From: Alicyclobacillus sacchari
Lineage (GTDB): Bacteria; Bacillota; Bacilli; Alicyclobacillales; Alicyclobacillaceae
Direction of reading: 5' to 3'
Assembly: GCF_004366795.1 (NCBI RefSeq)
Contig: NZ_SORF01000004.1
Span: forward strand, 124,001-188,000
Length of the DNA stretch: 64,000 bases
A model generated the notes under the pieces. The model was not told where the DNA came from. It ran no database searches and saw only the letters and a list, made by a program, of their open reading frames with translations. Shown in pieces: positions 46,606 through 54,691 of this stretch (position 1 is the stretch's first letter; each line of letters starts with the position of its first letter). A program made the translations under genes and the position numbers.

Positions 46606-48507
46606 TTACCCGTTCGGACGGGCAACTTCCACATGACCAGCGACACAGATCGCTTTGCCGCGGTCGACCGCGAAGTACAAATCCGCTCGTATGACTTCGG
46701 GTACTTCCTCGCCCCACTGCGACATGCGAAGCACCGCATCAAGAACCGTGTCGCGATGTGGCTCCATGCTTGCTGAACCACTGTTGACCTCGGCCTCGCT
46801 CCAGATCCCACGCGCATCCGCATCTGTGAGCGGGATCAGACGCACGGCGGGCAAGGTCTGCGTCACTGTTCGACGCAACACGGCGACACCCCGTTCCTCG
46901 GAAGACAAGTGTAAACGCAGGAGCGGACCAAAAAGCGGATCGGTCTCTATCGTCACATGAAACGCGGCATATTCTTCTGCCCGCTCGTCCGGCTCCGACG
47001 CAGCCTGCAGCCCAATCGCCGCCAGGGCATCAGACAATGCGGGCCATGCCAGCGCGAATGACGGCTCGTCTCCCATACCCATAGGTGTGCTTGCCAAAAT
47101 GACATCTCGTGACTTTTCGGTATGAATACGGTCAAGTTCTGGCACCACACCGGGGTCCTTGTCCCGGTATTCGTGATACGCAATGACCTTCGCCAACGCC
47201 CGTACCGCTTGCTCCGGAAATGGGTAAATCGGAATTTCGCGCTCAGGATCGACTTCGAGACAGCGTACTCGGTAGTCGCCCGTGGTCAAGAAGTTCGCAA
47301 CGACAGGTTTTTCATACGGGTGGCGCACACCTGGCGTCGGTGGATCGTTCGCGACTTCACAGAGTGCCGCCGAGATCGCAACTCGCACAGCCTCTTCGTT
47401 CGATGGTCCAACCGGCGTAAACAAAACGATGACCGCGTCGATCGCCGGATCGCGTAAAACTTGCGGCAACACAATTCGGTAGCTCTCCGCTAACGTTTCG
47501 AAGCCGATGTTAATCACCGGCCCGACAAACTCAAGTCCCTCGCGCACCAACCTATCCACAGTCATCACGGCACCGCCGGCAGTATTCGTCACGACCGCCA
47601 CTCGTCGGCCGGCGCGGATCGGACCCGCGCGCAGAAGCACCGCCACGTCGAATAGCTCTTGCAACGTATCGACGCGGATGACCCCTGCTTGCTGGAACAT
47701 CGCCTCCACCGTCGCATCTTCGGCTGCTACGGAAACCGTGCGCGAATTGGCGACGTCATGGCCGACTGGCGTGCGTGCGCTCTTGACCGCCAAAATTGGC
47801 TTCTGTCTCGTAATTCTGCGCGCAAGGCGCGAAAAATTACGCGGGTTTCCAAACGACTCGAGGTAGAGCAGAATCATGTCGATGGACGGATCGGCGCCCC
47901 AATACTGAAGGAGATCGTTGCCGGAGACATCGGCTCGGTTGCCTAGGCTGACAAAGCTCGATACGCCGACACCGATGTACGCGGCATAGTCGAGAATCGT
48001 GATACCCAGCGCGCCGGAGTGAGATGCGATCGCGACCCTGCCGTACTCCGGCACCTGTGGCGCAAAACTCGCGTTGAGCCGCGTCTCTTCATCCATCTGG
48101 ATCAGGCCAAGGCTGTTCGGCCCAATCAAGCGGCAGCCCGCATTGCGCAACTTTTCAAGCAATTCGCGCTCCAGTTCCAGTCCCGGTGGATCCATGTCCG
48201 AGAATCCGGACGATACAATCATCACATGTTTGATCCCTGCTGCGATCACGTCGTCCGCGACGGACAAAATCTGGCTCGCCGGCACCACAATGACGGCGAG
48301 ATCGACCTGCTCTGGTACGTCGCGCAAACTTGGATACGCTCTGACAGCGGCGACCGATTGCGCCGAGGGGTTCACCGGGTACACGGTGCCCCGGAAATCG
48401 CTGTTCAAGATATGACGAAAAATGACATGGCCGAGTCGATCCGCGCCTCGTGACGCGCCGACCACTGCCACGACCTTCGGATGAAAGAAATGATGAAGTG
48501 ATGTCAT
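46606..48507 (-). CDS. ADP-forming acyl-CoA synthetase-like protein with shortened ATP-grasp region
   Basis: A 633-residue relative of Acd/PatZ-type NDP-forming acyl-CoA ligases. The CoA-binding domain (about 1-130) begins FHPKVVAVVGASRGADRLG; the succinyl-CoA-ligase-like flavodoxin domains follow, with VAIASHSGALGITILDYA and VAVVTNTAGGAVMTVDRL. In full-length proteins a complete ATP-grasp domain comes next. Here only its C-terminal half is recognisable (TDPLFGPLLRLHLSSEERG, LIPLTDADARG), and the usual DINPL near the end reads RADLYFA. It may therefore be a degenerate or regulatory form. Start ATG 48507, with AGGAGG upstream. Confidence 0.78.
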   Translation of the reverse strand: MTSLHHFFHPKVVAVVGASRGADRLGHVIFRHILNSDFRGTVYPVNPSAQSVAAVRAYPSLRDVPEQVDLAVIVVPASQILSVADDVIAAGIKHVMIVSSGFSDMDPPGLELERELLEKLRNAGCRLIGPNSLGLIQMDEETRLNASFAPQVPEYGRVAIASHSGALGITILDYAAYIGVGVSSFVSLGNRADVSGNDLLQYWGADPSIDMILLYLESFGNPRNFSRLARRITRQKPILAVKSARTPVGHDVANSRTVSVAAEDATVEAMFQQAGVIRVDTLQELFDVAVLLRAGPIRAGRRVAVVTNTAGGAVMTVDRLVREGLEFVGPVINIGFETLAESYRIVLPQVLRDPAIDAVIVLFTPVGPSNEEAVRVAISAALCEVANDPPTPGVRHPYEKPVVANFLTTGDYRVRCLEVDPEREIPIYPFPEQAVRALAKVIAYHEYRDKDPGVVPELDRIHTEKSRDVILASTPMGMGDEPSFALAWPALSDALAAIGLQAASEPDERAEEYAAFHVTIETDPLFGPLLRLHLSSEERGVAVLRRTVTQTLPAVRLIPLTDADARGIWSEAEVNSGSASMEPHRDTVLDAVLRMSQWGEEVPEVIRADLYFAVDRGKAICVAGHVEVARPNG

Positions 48508-48532
48508 GCGGTACTCGTCCTCCTCTGTGGGG

Positions 48533-48571
48533 AACAAAACGGGCCGCAGCGCTCACAAACGCCGGCGGCCC
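48533..48571 (-). terminator. Terminator after the thioredoxin-like gene
   Basis: Minus-strand stem GGGCCGC against GCGGCCC enclosing a further GC-rich pair set, then GTTTTGTTCCCC. It lies between the thioredoxin-like gene and the CoA-ligase-like gene and overlaps the leader of the latter. Confidence 0.65.
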
Positions 48572-48582
48572 TGCAGGTTCCA

Positions 48583-48906
48583 TCACCCTTGGTACGCTTG
48601 GTCAAGGAACGCTTCGACTTGTTCCTTCGATTTTGCGTCACGGCTAAAGAGGCGCGTGACCTCTTGACCGTTTTCATAAGCAATGAACGTCGGGATCCCG
48701 AGGATTCCGAGTTCTTCTCCCAATTCGGGCAACTCGTCGCGATTGACACGTACCATGGAGAACGAATCTTTGTATTTGGCTTCCCATTCATCAAAATACG
48801 GCTCGATGCGGCGGCAATCCGGGCACCAGTTAGCGTAGAATTCTACCATCACTCGCCCATTTTGCGTCACTTCGCGATAACGATCGTTCGACGTGATCTG
48901 CTCCAT
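48583..48906 (-). CDS. Thioredoxin-family protein with WCPDC active site
   Basis: Cytoplasmic thiol-disulfide protein, 107 residues, single thioredoxin fold. It has VMVEFYANWCPDCRRIEP with redox cysteines four apart and the cis-proline segment GIPTFIAYENG. CPDC is an uncommon dipeptide between the cysteines compared with the CGPC of standard thioredoxin, which should raise its redox potential. ATG with AAGGGGAG seven bases upstream. Confidence 0.9.
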   Translation of the reverse strand: MEQITSNDRYREVTQNGRVMVEFYANWCPDCRRIEPYFDEWEAKYKDSFSMVRVNRDELPELGEELGILGIPTFIAYENGQEVTRLFSRDAKSKEQVEAFLDQAYQG

Positions 48907-49068
48907 CGTCGCTCTCCCCTTCCGCCGCTATTATACCGCGAACGCATTGGCCGACAAACTACGTTGACGGGCCGGAAAATAGGCTGTCGTGGAGCCTCTG
49001 AATCGAACATGCTGTCGAACGAAGCCATATGCTTGACATGAAGGCTAGTCTGCCAGGAGGTGTCGCGG

Positions 49069-49218
49069 ATGAAACTTGGCACGTTCATCAAATTGGGGAC
49101 GCTCGCGTTTGACGTCGCCCGCGACGAGCGCGTGCAGGAATTGATGCGCATGGCGCACAACGGAGCAAAACGCCGGGGACTCTTGCAATCCCCGCCAGGA
49201 TCCCGGCCGCAACGGTGA
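49069..49218 (+). CDS. Small basic protein of unknown function
   Basis: Forty-nine residues from ATG 49069, eight bases after a perfect AGGAGG. The N-terminal half is a probable amphipathic helix (MKLGTFIKLGTLAFDVARD), followed by ERVQELMRMAHNGAKRRG and a basic Pro-rich end. A hairpin terminator follows 80 bases downstream. It is too short for many gene finders but the ribosome site and terminator make it credible. I do not recognise a family. Confidence 0.6.
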   Translation: MKLGTFIKLGTLAFDVARDERVQELMRMAHNGAKRRGLLQSPPGSRPQR

Positions 49219-49588
49219 ATCTCAACTTGTATGGTGTAACCATCCTCATACGGAAGATGGTTGCGCCAAACCAAATCGCGTTCCCCCTTCGATGCAGTGC
49301 CCTGCCCTCACTGGCAGGGCCTTTCTATGATTGCTTCACGTTTGCCTCCCCTTGGCGCTATCCTCGACGCCATGGAACCGCCGCGCCCGTTCCGACCGGA
49401 CGTGGCAGCCACTTGACGGGCGAGCGGTGAGTAACCGCCAACCCCGAGGTGGCCCTCATCGCCTCGCTACCGCCATACCGGGAGCACAAGAAAATGAGGC
49501 GGATCAGATTCGATCCGCCCTCAAAAGGAGTGGCGTGGACAGCTGATACGACGACTGGTGGTGTGACCACCTTCGGCCCCCGTCCGTC
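49219..49588. other. Intergenic stretch without a confident gene
   Basis: Contains the terminator at 49299-49325, a perfect eight-pair hairpin (GGCGGATC at 49498-49505 against 49512-49519) followed on the minus strand by TCATTTTCTTG, and a short symmetric GGTGGT/ACCACC near 49558. I see no known riboswitch or tRNA. Reading frames here lack ribosome sites and family features. Confidence 0.5.
49299..49325 (+). terminator. Terminator after the small basic protein gene
   Basis: Perfect eight-pair stem GCCCTGCC against GGCAGGGC with loop CTCACT, followed by CTTTCT. Confidence 0.65.
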
Positions 49589-49756
49589 TCAGGACGAGAG
49601 CCGGCGAAACGTGACAATCAATTGATCCCGGTAGCGCCGGATATCGACGATACGAATTTGCTGATTTTCAACAGCGTCCTTTAATTCACGCATCATCAGG
49701 AGGTTTTTAGCCTCATCAGCCTGCGTGAAAATCACCGTTTCGAACGGAGGTTCCAT
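49589..49756 (-). CDS. Small protein of unknown function
   Basis: Fifty-five residues from the ATG at 49756, ten bases after GGGGG; the longer frame to 49822 has no ribosome site. Predicted beta-alpha-beta pattern: FETVIFTQ, a helix EAKNLLMMRELKDAVEN, then QIRIVDIRRYRDQLIVTFRRLS. A terminator-like hairpin (49498-49519) follows. No family recognised. Confidence 0.5.
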   Translation of the reverse strand: MEPPFETVIFTQADEAKNLLMMRELKDAVENQQIRIVDIRRYRDQLIVTFRRLSS

Positions 49757-49918
49757 CTCGATCGACCCCCATTTCATCCCCTGCATCTGGAAGAAACGGT
49801 ATCGTTGTGAATCATGATACATGCAAGGTCAGGTTGACGTCAATCTTATATGTAAAATTACATAACATATTCAACAGAATTTTTTCTTGTATGTTAGATT
49901 TTTTATCATGTGAATTCA

Positions 49919-49948
49919 TAAAAAAACCCCAGCACAGTTGTGCGGGGC
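49919..49948 (-). terminator. Terminator after the staygreen-family gene
   Basis: Minus-strand stem GCCCCGCACA against TGTGCTGGGG, then seven U residues. It lies in an unusually A+T-rich stretch (about 49850-49930). Confidence 0.85.
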
Positions 49949-49966
49949 TTCATCTTCGACTCTTCG

Positions 49967-50464
49967 TTAACGGCTCGCTCGGTGTCGCCAATTGGGTGCG
50001 ATCGCGTAATCTCGCCAGTGTCCCCAGGTTTCAGTTCGATCGTATTTACTCACATCGCTATGAAAACATATCACGACTTGCGCATCGTCGAGTTCTGGAT
50101 GAATCTTGACAAGGTATCCGTCGGCATACCGCATGGCCGCCAAGGCGAAGGGTAAGTCGCGCAGAAACCTGCGATTGCGCATGCCAGCTCGCCCGTGAAC
50201 TCCCGCGCCGCTGATGTGAACGTGGACCTGCAACTCAGACGGCGAATTCCACTCGGCTACAATCGACTCGCGAACCCATCGCCCGTAACGGCGCGACAAC
50301 TCAGCGTCGTGAAACTGTTTGCCAATGCTCACATACATGCGTCCGGTGCGCAAGGAGCGTATGCAAGTATATTTGCGGCCGACGACAGGATCGTCTGGGG
50401 TCACATCTTCGAGAAATACGGTATGAACGCGATGGGGCAACCACTTCAACTTGGCTTGATCCAT
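49967..50464 (-). CDS. Staygreen (SGR) family protein
   Basis: A 165-residue homologue of the staygreen family known in plants as Mg-dechelatase of chlorophyll and found scattered in bacteria. Diagnostic blocks are visible: DDPVVGRKYTCIRSLRTGRMYVSIG, VRESIVAEW, HVHISG, RNRRFLRDLPFALAAMRYADGY, and SDVSKYDRTETWGHWRDY, which follow the bacterial members in order. This organism shows no sign of photosynthesis, so the metal-tetrapyrrole or other substrate is unknown. ATG at 50464 after GGGGAAG is preferred to one 12 codons upstream. Confidence 0.8.
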   Translation of the reverse strand: MDQAKLKWLPHRVHTVFLEDVTPDDPVVGRKYTCIRSLRTGRMYVSIGKQFHDAELSRRYGRWVRESIVAEWNSPSELQVHVHISGAGVHGRAGMRNRRFLRDLPFALAAMRYADGYLVKIHPELDDAQVVICFHSDVSKYDRTETWGHWRDYAIAPNWRHRASR

Positions 50465-50554
50465 CCGCTTCCCCGCCTTCACAGAGTGACGTTCGCCCAT
50501 CTATATGACGCGATTCACGTATTGGTGCACGCAGATCCATGCGGCCATGCGGCG

Positions 50555-51697
50555 TTAAGGTATGTCGTTCGCCAGCGTTTCGATGAACGTGGTGGCATCG
50601 ACCGATCCGAACCCCGTCACTGCATCCCAGCCAGGTTTGGCCTCGTAGCCAATGACACCGTTATACGTGTTGTCCCCCACCACAATGTCACGGAACCCCA
50701 ATTGACTACTGTAGCTGTATAGAACTTGCGGTAGTGACGACAGCGGTTTCCGCCCCAGACTCGCCCGCCGTTCGTTGGCAAGCGCAATCATCGCCGCAAA
50801 CACCGGGCAGGCCACGGATGTTCCACCGACAATTGTGGGCTGTCCTTGAAACACCATTTGATACCCGCTGTCAGGGTCAGCATTCAATGCAAGATCGGGC
50901 ACACCTCGTGCATGGCCGGGAACCGCCGTCTGCCAAGATGGCTTGGGAAATATATCTGAAAACCCACCACCGCTGGCACCGCCATGTTGAGGACCCAGAT
51001 ACGTCCACGCGCACTCTCCGCCATGTGCATACAAATGCGTGCCACCCACGGCAACCGCATGAGGACTCGTCGCTGGCGCATCTGCATGGCGCGAATACGG
51101 TCCGTAGGGGTTGTGCAAGCCATAGGCACCTTGGTCGCCAGACGCAATACAGACCGTCACGCCGCGCTCATCCAACTTCTGAATGATGTCAGCCATCGAC
51201 TGCAGCGCCCCGGCATCGAACGAATCCTCGCCGTCACCGTAGGAGATCGACAGGACGCTTGGACGATACTGGTTATCGTTCAAAATGTAATTCAACGCAT
51301 GCAGCATCGCGGCTTCAAACTCGGCATAGGTCTCTCCCGCGTTCGCCTCGTAGATGACAAACTGTGCCCCTGGTGCAATCGCCCCAGCCCACTGCAAGTC
51401 AAGTGAGGCTTCCTCGTCATCCTCACGCATACCTCCGTCATTGCGAGTCCCATCGATCGAAACAAAGGCAACCTGCGGCGGCGTGATGCCATGCATCTTC
51501 CAGAACAGAGTCGCATCCTGAAGGCTGTAACCGCTCGAAAACTCGACAATACCAATCGTCTGGCCGGCCCCAGTCAGGTCGTTTGGGATGTTGTACAGAC
51601 GCCGAATGTCCGCTGGAAAATAGCCTTGACCACCATTCGCCAAAGCTTGCCCCGAGCGATTTGTATCGGCAAAGTGGATGTGTTTAAAAACATGCAT
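50555..51697 (-). CDS. S53 (sedolisin/kumamolisin) peptidase without prodomain
   Basis: Acid serine-carboxyl peptidase of 380 residues. By alignment with kumamolisin the catalytic residues are Glu96 and Asp100 (EEASLDLQWAG), Asp188 (SGDQGAYG) and Ser294 (GGTSVACP). The calcium loop is seen in FRDIVVGDN and PGWDAVTGFG. Only about 35 residues precede the catalytic domain, where secreted relatives have a signal peptide and a prodomain of about 180 residues. It starts at ATG 51697, eight bases after AAGGAGG, so no upstream part seems lost. It may act inside the cell or mature without a prodomain. Confidence 0.9.
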   Translation of the reverse strand: MHVFKHIHFADTNRSGQALANGGQGYFPADIRRLYNIPNDLTGAGQTIGIVEFSSGYSLQDATLFWKMHGITPPQVAFVSIDGTRNDGGMREDDEEASLDLQWAGAIAPGAQFVIYEANAGETYAEFEAAMLHALNYILNDNQYRPSVLSISYGDGEDSFDAGALQSMADIIQKLDERGVTVCIASGDQGAYGLHNPYGPYSRHADAPATSPHAVAVGGTHLYAHGGECAWTYLGPQHGGASGGGFSDIFPKPSWQTAVPGHARGVPDLALNADPDSGYQMVFQGQPTIVGGTSVACPVFAAMIALANERRASLGRKPLSSLPQVLYSYSSQLGFRDIVVGDNTYNGVIGYEAKPGWDAVTGFGSVDATTFIETLANDIP

Positions 51698-51777
51698 CCC
51701 ACATACCTCCTTGTGTGCTTGTATCATCCACACTTGAAAGGTATGTGGGAAGCCCTCAACCTGTCCGACACAAATAT

Positions 51778-52260
51778 CTATTTATTTGCTTCGCGCGCTG
51801 CAAGTTCACCTTGTATGCGCCGCAAAAGTGCCTTGCAACCGAGTTGCACCAATCTGTACACTTCGTCGAATCGGCCGTCGTAGTATGGATCAGGAACTTC
51901 ATCGAGCGGTTCATCAGGGACGAGATCCAACAAGCGAAAGACGCGATTCGAGCGAGATGCCCCAAGCCGTTCCAGCGCCTGCATGTTATCGTTGTCCATC
52001 GCCACGACATAATCCGCCTGTTGCAAATCGTCAGACGTCACCTGACGGCTGACCAGTCCTGTCCAGTCAATCCCGTTTTTCTCCAAAACGCGGCGCGTGC
52101 CAATGTGCGGCGGATCACCAGCATGCCAGTTGCCGATCCCGGCCGAATCGATGTCAATTTCGCCCGTGAGACCAGCTTCCTGGACCATGTTCCGAAAGAC
52201 CGCTTCCGCCATCGGCGAACGGCAAATGTTCCCTAAACAGATAAACAACACGCGTATCAC
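51778..52260 (-). CDS. Low-molecular-weight protein-tyrosine (arginine) phosphatase
   Basis: A 160-residue phosphatase with P-loop CLGNICRS (Cys8, Arg14) near the N-terminus and the general-acid loop VPDPYYDG near residue 128. Bacillus YwlE of this family removes phosphate from arginine. GTG start at 52260 with GAGGGA upstream. Same strand as bshB2, 21 bases downstream of it, so probably co-transcribed. Confidence 0.93.
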   Translation of the reverse strand: MIRVLFICLGNICRSPMAEAVFRNMVQEAGLTGEIDIDSAGIGNWHAGDPPHIGTRRVLEKNGIDWTGLVSRQVTSDDLQQADYVVAMDNDNMQALERLGASRSNRVFRLLDLVPDEPLDEVPDPYYDGRFDEVYRLVQLGCKALLRRIQGELAAREANK

Positions 52261-52281
52261 AGTCGTCCCTCACCAAATGAA

Positions 52282-52971
52282 TCAGTCTTGGATTCGGTAA
52301 ATCCAAAAGCGCTCCCGCGTCAGTTGCTGCACAACCTCATCACGGAGAGCCCCACCTTGCGCCAACGCTTCCTCCATGCGGGAAAACATGCCTTGATACT
52401 GCGATTTGTGAGCCCGCATGGCAGCCATCTTCTGTTCGAGGACGGATGAAACATCGAGCACGAAATCGGGCTCGCCAAGAATCGATTCCGCGTCGTTGAC
52501 GACAGCCGAACCCCAAATCACTGGCCTCTCCTCTTTCGGCAAGCGCTTCACGGCGATCACCGCGGCATGCGACATCGCGTCGTGATCGGGATGCACACCA
52601 TACTTGGGATAATAGGTCATCAAAATCGTCGGCTTTACCTCTCGAATGACGGCTTCAATCCGATCCGCCACCCGTTCCGGGTCCTCAAATTCAACCGTTT
52701 TATCCCGCAAACCAAGCAAACGCAGATCGTCCACACCAAGAGCCTGGCACGCATCCTCCAATTCACGGCGGCGGATGCTTGGCAACGTCTCGCGGTTTGC
52801 AAAAATCGGATTGCCCATGTTGCGTCCCATTTCGCCAAGGGTGCCGCAGATGAGCGTTGCAGGGGTGCCCGCCTTCGTAAATAGGATCACCGTGCCCGCC
52901 TTGCCAAACGACTCGTCGTCAGGGTGCGGAAACACGAGCAGCAGATGGCGCGTCTTTTCTATGTTCGCCAC
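52282..52971 (-). CDS. bshB2: Bacillithiol biosynthesis deacetylase
   Basis: Zinc deacetylase that converts GlcNAc-malate to GlcN-malate in bacillithiol synthesis. LmbE fold with VFPHPDDESFGKAG metal motif, MTYYPKYGVHPDHDAMSHA and KSQYQGM near the end. Adjoined by yojF exactly as in B. subtilis (yojF-yojG), which identifies it as the BshB2 type. The GTG at 52971 lies seven bases after AGGAGG; yojF ends three bases upstream. Confidence 0.92.
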   Translation of the reverse strand: MANIEKTRHLLLVFPHPDDESFGKAGTVILFTKAGTPATLICGTLGEMGRNMGNPIFANRETLPSIRRRELEDACQALGVDDLRLLGLRDKTVEFEDPERVADRIEAVIREVKPTILMTYYPKYGVHPDHDAMSHAAVIAVKRLPKEERPVIWGSAVVNDAESILGEPDFVLDVSSVLEQKMAAMRAHKSQYQGMFSRMEEALAQGGALRDEVVQQLTRERFWIYRIQD

Positions 52972-52973
52972 GA

Positions 52974-53351
52974 TCACTCCTCCTCCCACTCGTCCAGCAC
53001 GCCCATTGGCCAAGGCGTTCTCGACAATTGCAACGCGACGGCGAGCCGCCCTTCAGCATCGTGTCCAGCGAGCATCAATCGCCCCTCGCCGTCCACTTCA
53101 TAATCGGTTAACCCTTCGGCGTAAATCCACCCTGACGCCATTTTTAAGCCAACCCGATACGGACGGCTGCCCGCGATTTGCGCTCGTTCAAACTTCACCA
53201 ATCCATTGCGAATATAGGCACAAACGGCCATGGGTTGACCGAACCGGTGCGCGGCATATGCGCCATTGGTCGTCTCCAGGTGCACATACACATCGTCTCC
53301 GACAAATCTCTCCAGTGCTGCTTGAACCGACTGTACATCGATTGGCTGCAA
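52974..53351 (-). CDS. yojF: YojF family protein (DUF1806)
   Basis: A 125-residue protein with the YojF sequence IDVQSVQAALERF, DVYVHLETTNGAYAAH, YRVGLKMASGWIYAEGLTD and LMLAGHDAEGRLAVALQLS. Its role is unknown but it is constantly paired with bshB2. Start is a TTG at 53351, seven bases after AGGG, which matches the family N-terminus; the frame extends to 53528 without family similarity. Transcribed just before bshB2. Confidence 0.9.
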   Translation of the reverse strand: MQPIDVQSVQAALERFVGDDVYVHLETTNGAYAAHRFGQPMAVCAYIRNGLVKFERAQIAGSRPYRVGLKMASGWIYAEGLTDYEVDGEGRLMLAGHDAEGRLAVALQLSRTPWPMGVLDEWEEE

Positions 53352-53657
53352 TTCGTTTCCCTGCTTTCCTGCCGACCACAACGTCGGAGATTCAAACAAT
53401 TCGCCACCATCTTTGCCAAGACAAAAACAACAACAGCCTAGCTCGCCTGCCGATTGGGATCGAATGTTTGGGGCCCTCCCAAATCGTTGAACGCCGCCAA
53501 TGACACCGGCGCGATCGCGATACTCCATGACAAATCGCTCATTGGCATGACATTCCGCCTCGCGAATGTGCCATAATCAACAGGAGTGCCTACTCTATCG
53601 TGCCAAATTCGACTATCCCATTGCAAATGTGATCACATTCAACGAGGAGGCCGTCTC
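53352..53657. other. Divergent intergenic region between yojF and the cupin gene
   Basis: Holds a possible minus-strand mini-gene of 36 codons (53438-53548, AGGCGG seven bases before ATG, product MPMSDLSWSIAIAPVSLAA...), for which I find no further support, and the promoters of the divergent genes, which I cannot place. Confidence 0.35.
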
Positions 53658-54176
53658 GTGCACGCATCCGACTGGATTAAAGCCCTGCAACTCGAACCTC
53701 ACCCGGAAGGAGGCTTTTATCGCGAAACCTACCATTCTCCCGTATGGATGGAGGACGAGTCGACGTTGGCGCGCTACGGTTCGCCGCGTCGAAGCGCCAC
53801 ATCGATCTATTTTTTATTGCGTACGCAAGACGTGTCCCACTTCCATCGACTCAAGTCGGACGAACTCTGGTATTTTCACGCGGGCGATCCGCTCGTCGTC
53901 CACACCATCGATGCCTCAGGCACCTACCAAGCACATGCGCTCGGCGTGCGTATGCACCGCGGTGAACGACCACAACTGCTCGTCCCGAAAGGGGTCATCT
54001 TCGGTTCGTCCCCTGCGCCACACGAATCCAACGAACGTGTTTTCGGCTACTCGCTCGTCAGCTGCATGGTCACGCCAGGTTTCGATTTCCGCGACTTTGA
54101 GTTATGCAGACGGCACGAACTCGTCGCACAGTTCCCTCAACACGCAGCCATCATCTCGCGACTGGCGCTTGCCTGA
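53658..54176 (+). CDS. Cupin_5 (DUF985) family protein
   Basis: A 172-residue cupin barrel starting at GTG 53658, seven bases after GAGGAGG. Family sequence is clear: LQLEPHPEGGFYRETY, SIYFLLRTQDVSHFHRLKSDELWYFHAGDPL and VFGSSPAP-like FGSSPAPHESN, then VSCMVTPGFDFRDFEL. Members bind small sugars or nucleotides and have no settled reaction. Its end overlaps the convergent GNAT gene by 26 bases. Confidence 0.92.
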   Translation: MHASDWIKALQLEPHPEGGFYRETYHSPVWMEDESTLARYGSPRRSATSIYFLLRTQDVSHFHRLKSDELWYFHAGDPLVVHTIDASGTYQAHALGVRMHRGERPQLLVPKGVIFGSSPAPHESNERVFGYSLVSCMVTPGFDFRDFELCRRHELVAQFPQHAAIISRLALA

Positions 54177-54618
54177 GCGCTTTTTCCATGCGGACGTGCA
54201 AGATTCCCGCATCGTAAAATGGCTCATCACTGACCGTGCAGTAGCCAAGTTTGTGGTAAAACCCTTCTGCATGGCACTGTGCATCGAGGACGGCGCGGTT
54301 GAATCCATCCGCCAGCGCCAACGCCTCGATGGCCGCCATCACAGCCCGGCCATAGCCACCCTTCCGGTATGACCTCAACACTGCGACTCGCTGAATTTTG
54401 GCCGTTCCGCCATGCACGTCGCCATAAGGCTTGTATCGAGCCGTGGCGACGGGTCTCCCATTCTCGTCTTCTATATAGACATGATGGCCGACGCCGACAG
54501 CATCTTGGTCATCTATTTCTTCCTCGATAGGCACCTGTTGCTCTTCGACGAACACCCGGCGCCGAATATCCAGGCATACCTTCAATTCGTCTTCCGTTTG
54601 GACGATCACAACGCGCAC
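54151..54618 (-). CDS. GNAT acetyltransferase, YjcF-like
   Basis: A 155-residue N-acetyltransferase. RRRVFVEEQQVPIEEEID is typical of the YjcF/ElaA-like group, IQRVAVLRSYRKGGYGRAVM contains the acetyl-CoA pyrophosphate loop, and QCHAEGFYHKLGY closes the fold. The GTG at 54618 lies six bases after AGGAGG. The longer frame runs into the divergent MFS gene and is not used. Substrate unknown. Confidence 0.9.
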   Translation of the reverse strand: MRVVIVQTEDELKVCLDIRRRVFVEEQQVPIEEEIDDQDAVGVGHHVYIEDENGRPVATARYKPYGDVHGGTAKIQRVAVLRSYRKGGYGRAVMAAIEALALADGFNRAVLDAQCHAEGFYHKLGYCTVSDEPFYDAGILHVRMEKALRQAPVAR

Positions 54619-54691
54619 ATGCAGCCCTCCTGTCGCTTGGAAACACTCCTTCGCAAGGCGTATCATAATGCCAGTGTAAGGAGGAACCGGA

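Noticed and set aside
49390-49570. Possible riboswitch or tRNA in the gap around 49400-49570
   Set aside because: Hairpins are present but no known aptamer consensus or cloverleaf can be fitted.
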